Positions 61,219 through 64,000 of a stretch of 64,000 bases of DNA are shown here, one piece after another. The DNA lies in the NCBI GenBank assembly GCA_003241485.1, contig QFQD01000031.1:15953-79952 (forward strand), in the 5' to 3' direction. The position numbers were made by a program, and so were the translations under genes. The stretch's first letter is position 1, and each line of letters starts with the position of its first letter. The notes under the pieces are model-generated. The model was not told the origin of the DNA. It did not search any database and was given only the letters and a program-made list of their open reading frames with translations. Source of the stretch: Ancylobacter novellus. GTDB taxonomy: Bacteria > Pseudomonadota > Alphaproteobacteria > Rhizobiales > Xanthobacteraceae.

Positions 61219-62010
61219 CTACATGCGGATCGTCTGGCCGCCATCCACAACCAGCACGTGTCCATTGACGAAGGAGGCCTCGTCCGACGCCAGGAACACC
61301 GCTGCGGGCCCGATCTCCTGCGGGCGCCCCCATCGACCGACCGGGACGCGCATGTCGACGAAGGCGGAGAACGCCGCGTCACGCACGAGTGATTCGTTTG
61401 TCTGCGTGGCGAACATGCCCGGTGCGATCGCGTTGCTGGTAATGCCTGAACGGGCATAGTCGACCGCCAATGCACGCATCAGTCCCGTCAGGCCCGCCTT
61501 GGCGGCGGTGTAGATCGGGTCATGGCGATTGGCGACTTGACCGGCGATCGAGGTCACCATGATGAGCCGCCCGTGCCGGTGGCGGGCCATGATCCCGGCG
61601 GCCTCGCGTGCCAGCAGGGTAGGTGCGATCAGATCGGTGGCGATCAGGGCGGCCACCTCTTCCGGGGCGAAGTCGTTCAGCGGGCGTCTATCGCGCGCGC
61701 CGACATTGTTGATGAGGATATCGAGCCGGCCGAAGCGATCGGCGATGGCGGCAAGCGCGTCGCGGCCGGCGGCGACATCGGCGACGTCGAAGGCGCTTGT
61801 GGCGACCTCGCGCCCGCTCGCCGAGCGGATGGCCTCCGCCGCAGAGGCGAGCCTGCCGGCATCACGGCCATTGATCACTACGTCCGCGCCCGCGGCCGCG
61901 AGGGAGAGCGCCATCTCGAAACCCAACCCCCGGCCCGCGCCAGTGACCAGGGCCGAGCGGCCTTCAAGTGAGAAAGGCCGGCGTAGGGCGCTCGGCGAAG
62001 GCGGGGTCAT
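61219..62010 (-). CDS. SDR-family oxidoreductase, gluconate 5-dehydrogenase-like
   Basis: 263 residues. The cofactor motif is TGAGRGLG near the start, NNVG follows, and the catalytic set is Ser in MVTSIAGQ with YTAAK (Tyr, Lys). The opening FSLEGRSALVTGAGRGLGFE resembles gluconate or 2-keto-3-deoxy-type sugar-acid dehydrogenases. The substrate is not certain. It lies downstream of glpK in the same direction with a 187-base gap. Confidence 0.85.
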   Translation of the reverse strand: MTPPSPSALRRPFSLEGRSALVTGAGRGLGFEMALSLAAAGADVVINGRDAGRLASAAEAIRSASGREVATSAFDVADVAAGRDALAAIADRFGRLDILINNVGARDRRPLNDFAPEEVAALIATDLIAPTLLAREAAGIMARHRHGRLIMVTSIAGQVANRHDPIYTAAKAGLTGLMRALAVDYARSGITSNAIAPGMFATQTNESLVRDAAFSAFVDMRVPVGRWGRPQEIGPAAVFLASDEASFVNGHVLVVDGGQTIRM

Positions 62011-62197
62011 GATCTCGTTCCGTGCGGCAGGAGTGACGGTGTCTCGCCTGTTTGCGCCGCAAATGCCACCCGATTTCGGGAGAGCGCGGCCCGCAGGTCG
62101 ACGATCTCGCCGCGTATCTTGCCTTCATGGCGTTCGCCGCGCGCCGCGCGAGGCGACACCGGACGTGCTCATGGCGTCTCCCTTGCCAAGGCGCCAG

Positions 62198-63697
<1,500 letters not shown>

Positions 63698-63843
63698 GAC
63701 GTCACCTCGAAGGCTGCGGGCGCATCGGAACCCGGCGCCTGCCGGCGCGCAAGGGGGCGGCAGGCGGCGGGCCGGCACGCGGGGCGGCACCCTCTGCCAT
63801 GATTGAAGGTAAAAGTCGCCGGGATCTGCCCCAAAAAGGCAGC

Positions 63844-63869
63844 GCCCTCGCCCCGTGCGGGGAGAGGGC
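63844..63869. repeat. GC-rich palindromic intergenic repeat, copy 3
   Basis: GCCCTCGCCCC and GGGGAGAGGGC pair around loop GTGC with one mismatch. It lies between the transporter gene end and glpK and is the most regular of the three copies in the window. Confidence 0.75.
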
Positions 63870-63888
63870 GTGCATCACGTCAGATGGC

Positions 63889-64000
63889 TCAGTTCTTGGT
63901 CGGCGGGGTTGCGGGCCAGGACTTGATGAGGGTGTCGTAGTCGATGGTCTCGCCCTTGGGCTTTTCGTTGGCGAGCTTGGGCTGGGGGGCGAGGGTGCCG
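63889..64000 (-). CDS. ABC transporter substrate-binding protein (partial, C-terminus only)
   Basis: Only the last 36 residues are in the window: PQPKLANEKPKGETIDYDTL and then IKSWPATPPTKN. The frame is clean and ends in TGA. The end resembles sugar or glycerol-binding proteins of ABC transporters (GlpV-like), and its place directly upstream of glpK supports that. With so little sequence the identity is an inference. Confidence 0.55.
   Translation of the reverse strand, partial: GTLAPQPKLANEKPKGETIDYDTLIKSWPATPPTKN

Overview
The window is one contiguous stretch of a high-GC alphaproteobacterial chromosome. Gene content points to Hyphomicrobiales (Rhizobiales), most likely near Xanthobacteraceae: a MucR/Ros zinc-finger regulator, a TIGR02302/DUF4175 protein, DUF2125 and DUF3108 proteins, a Suv3-like helicase with a long Arg-rich tail, a lipoprotein-lysA pair, and the run nadD-rsfS-rlmH-envC-ctpA-rppH. 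The family placement is inference from gene content; no rRNA or tRNA gene is visible to test it. Most of the window is ordinary core chromosome with small transport and regulation modules between. I found no phage, CRISPR array, insertion sequence, defence island or secondary-metabolite cluster.

Layout. 1-3.5 kb: a leftward TRAP solute-binding protein/Asp-Glu racemase-family operon (running off the left edge) behind what looks like a sigma-54 promoter with an NtrC-type site; then a DsbA-family gene broken by an internal deletion, and a RutR-like regulator. 3.6-6.7 kb: a secreted phytase-like esterase, a queuosine-precursor transporter, ribosomal protein L28, and a DUF3108 protein. 6.8-16 kb: helicase, nadD, rsfS, rlmH, envC, ctpA (with terminator), a small membrane protein, rppH. 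16-21.2 kb: a TetR-regulated RND efflux operon with paired operators. 21.3-26.1 kb: a leftward run of LON-domain protein, YbbN-like thioredoxin, YbaK-family deacylase and an AlgJ/AlgI-type O-acetylation pair. 26.4-30.5 kb: class I amidotransferase, GntR regulator, Trm112-like protein, UbiH-type hydroxylase, TesB thioesterase. 30.8-32.6 kb: glnK-amtB behind a probable sigma-54 promoter. 32.8-46.2 kb: aminotransferase, ftsK, lolA, a broken exonuclease III gene, lipoprotein-lysA, TIGR02302 protein, hpt, ftsEX, ydcF. 46.3-52.7 kb: a small hypothetical, chaC, a DUF2125 protein, and the leftward zwf-pgl-edd Entner-Doudoroff operon. 53.4-57.9 kb: a tctCBA tripartite tricarboxylate transporter operon with an operator-rich leader and a downstream GntR gene. 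58-64 kb: TerB-like protein, amidotransferase, mucR, TenA-family protein, SDR oxidoreductase, glpK, and the end of a probable glycerol ABC-transporter binding protein.

Themes. Nitrogen control may link the window's two ends of interest: the TRAP operon and glnK-amtB both carry sigma-54-like promoters. Carbon uptake appears as TRAP, TTT and glycerol modules plus the Entner-Doudoroff genes. Two genes, dsbA-like and xth, carry small internal deletions that shift the frame; one removes part of an active site, so genuine decay and assembly error both need considering. A family of GC-rich palindromic intergenic repeats occurs three times. Nothing here is clearly a new system; the most testable new observation is the NtrC/sigma-54 arrangement upstream of the TRAP-racemase operon.
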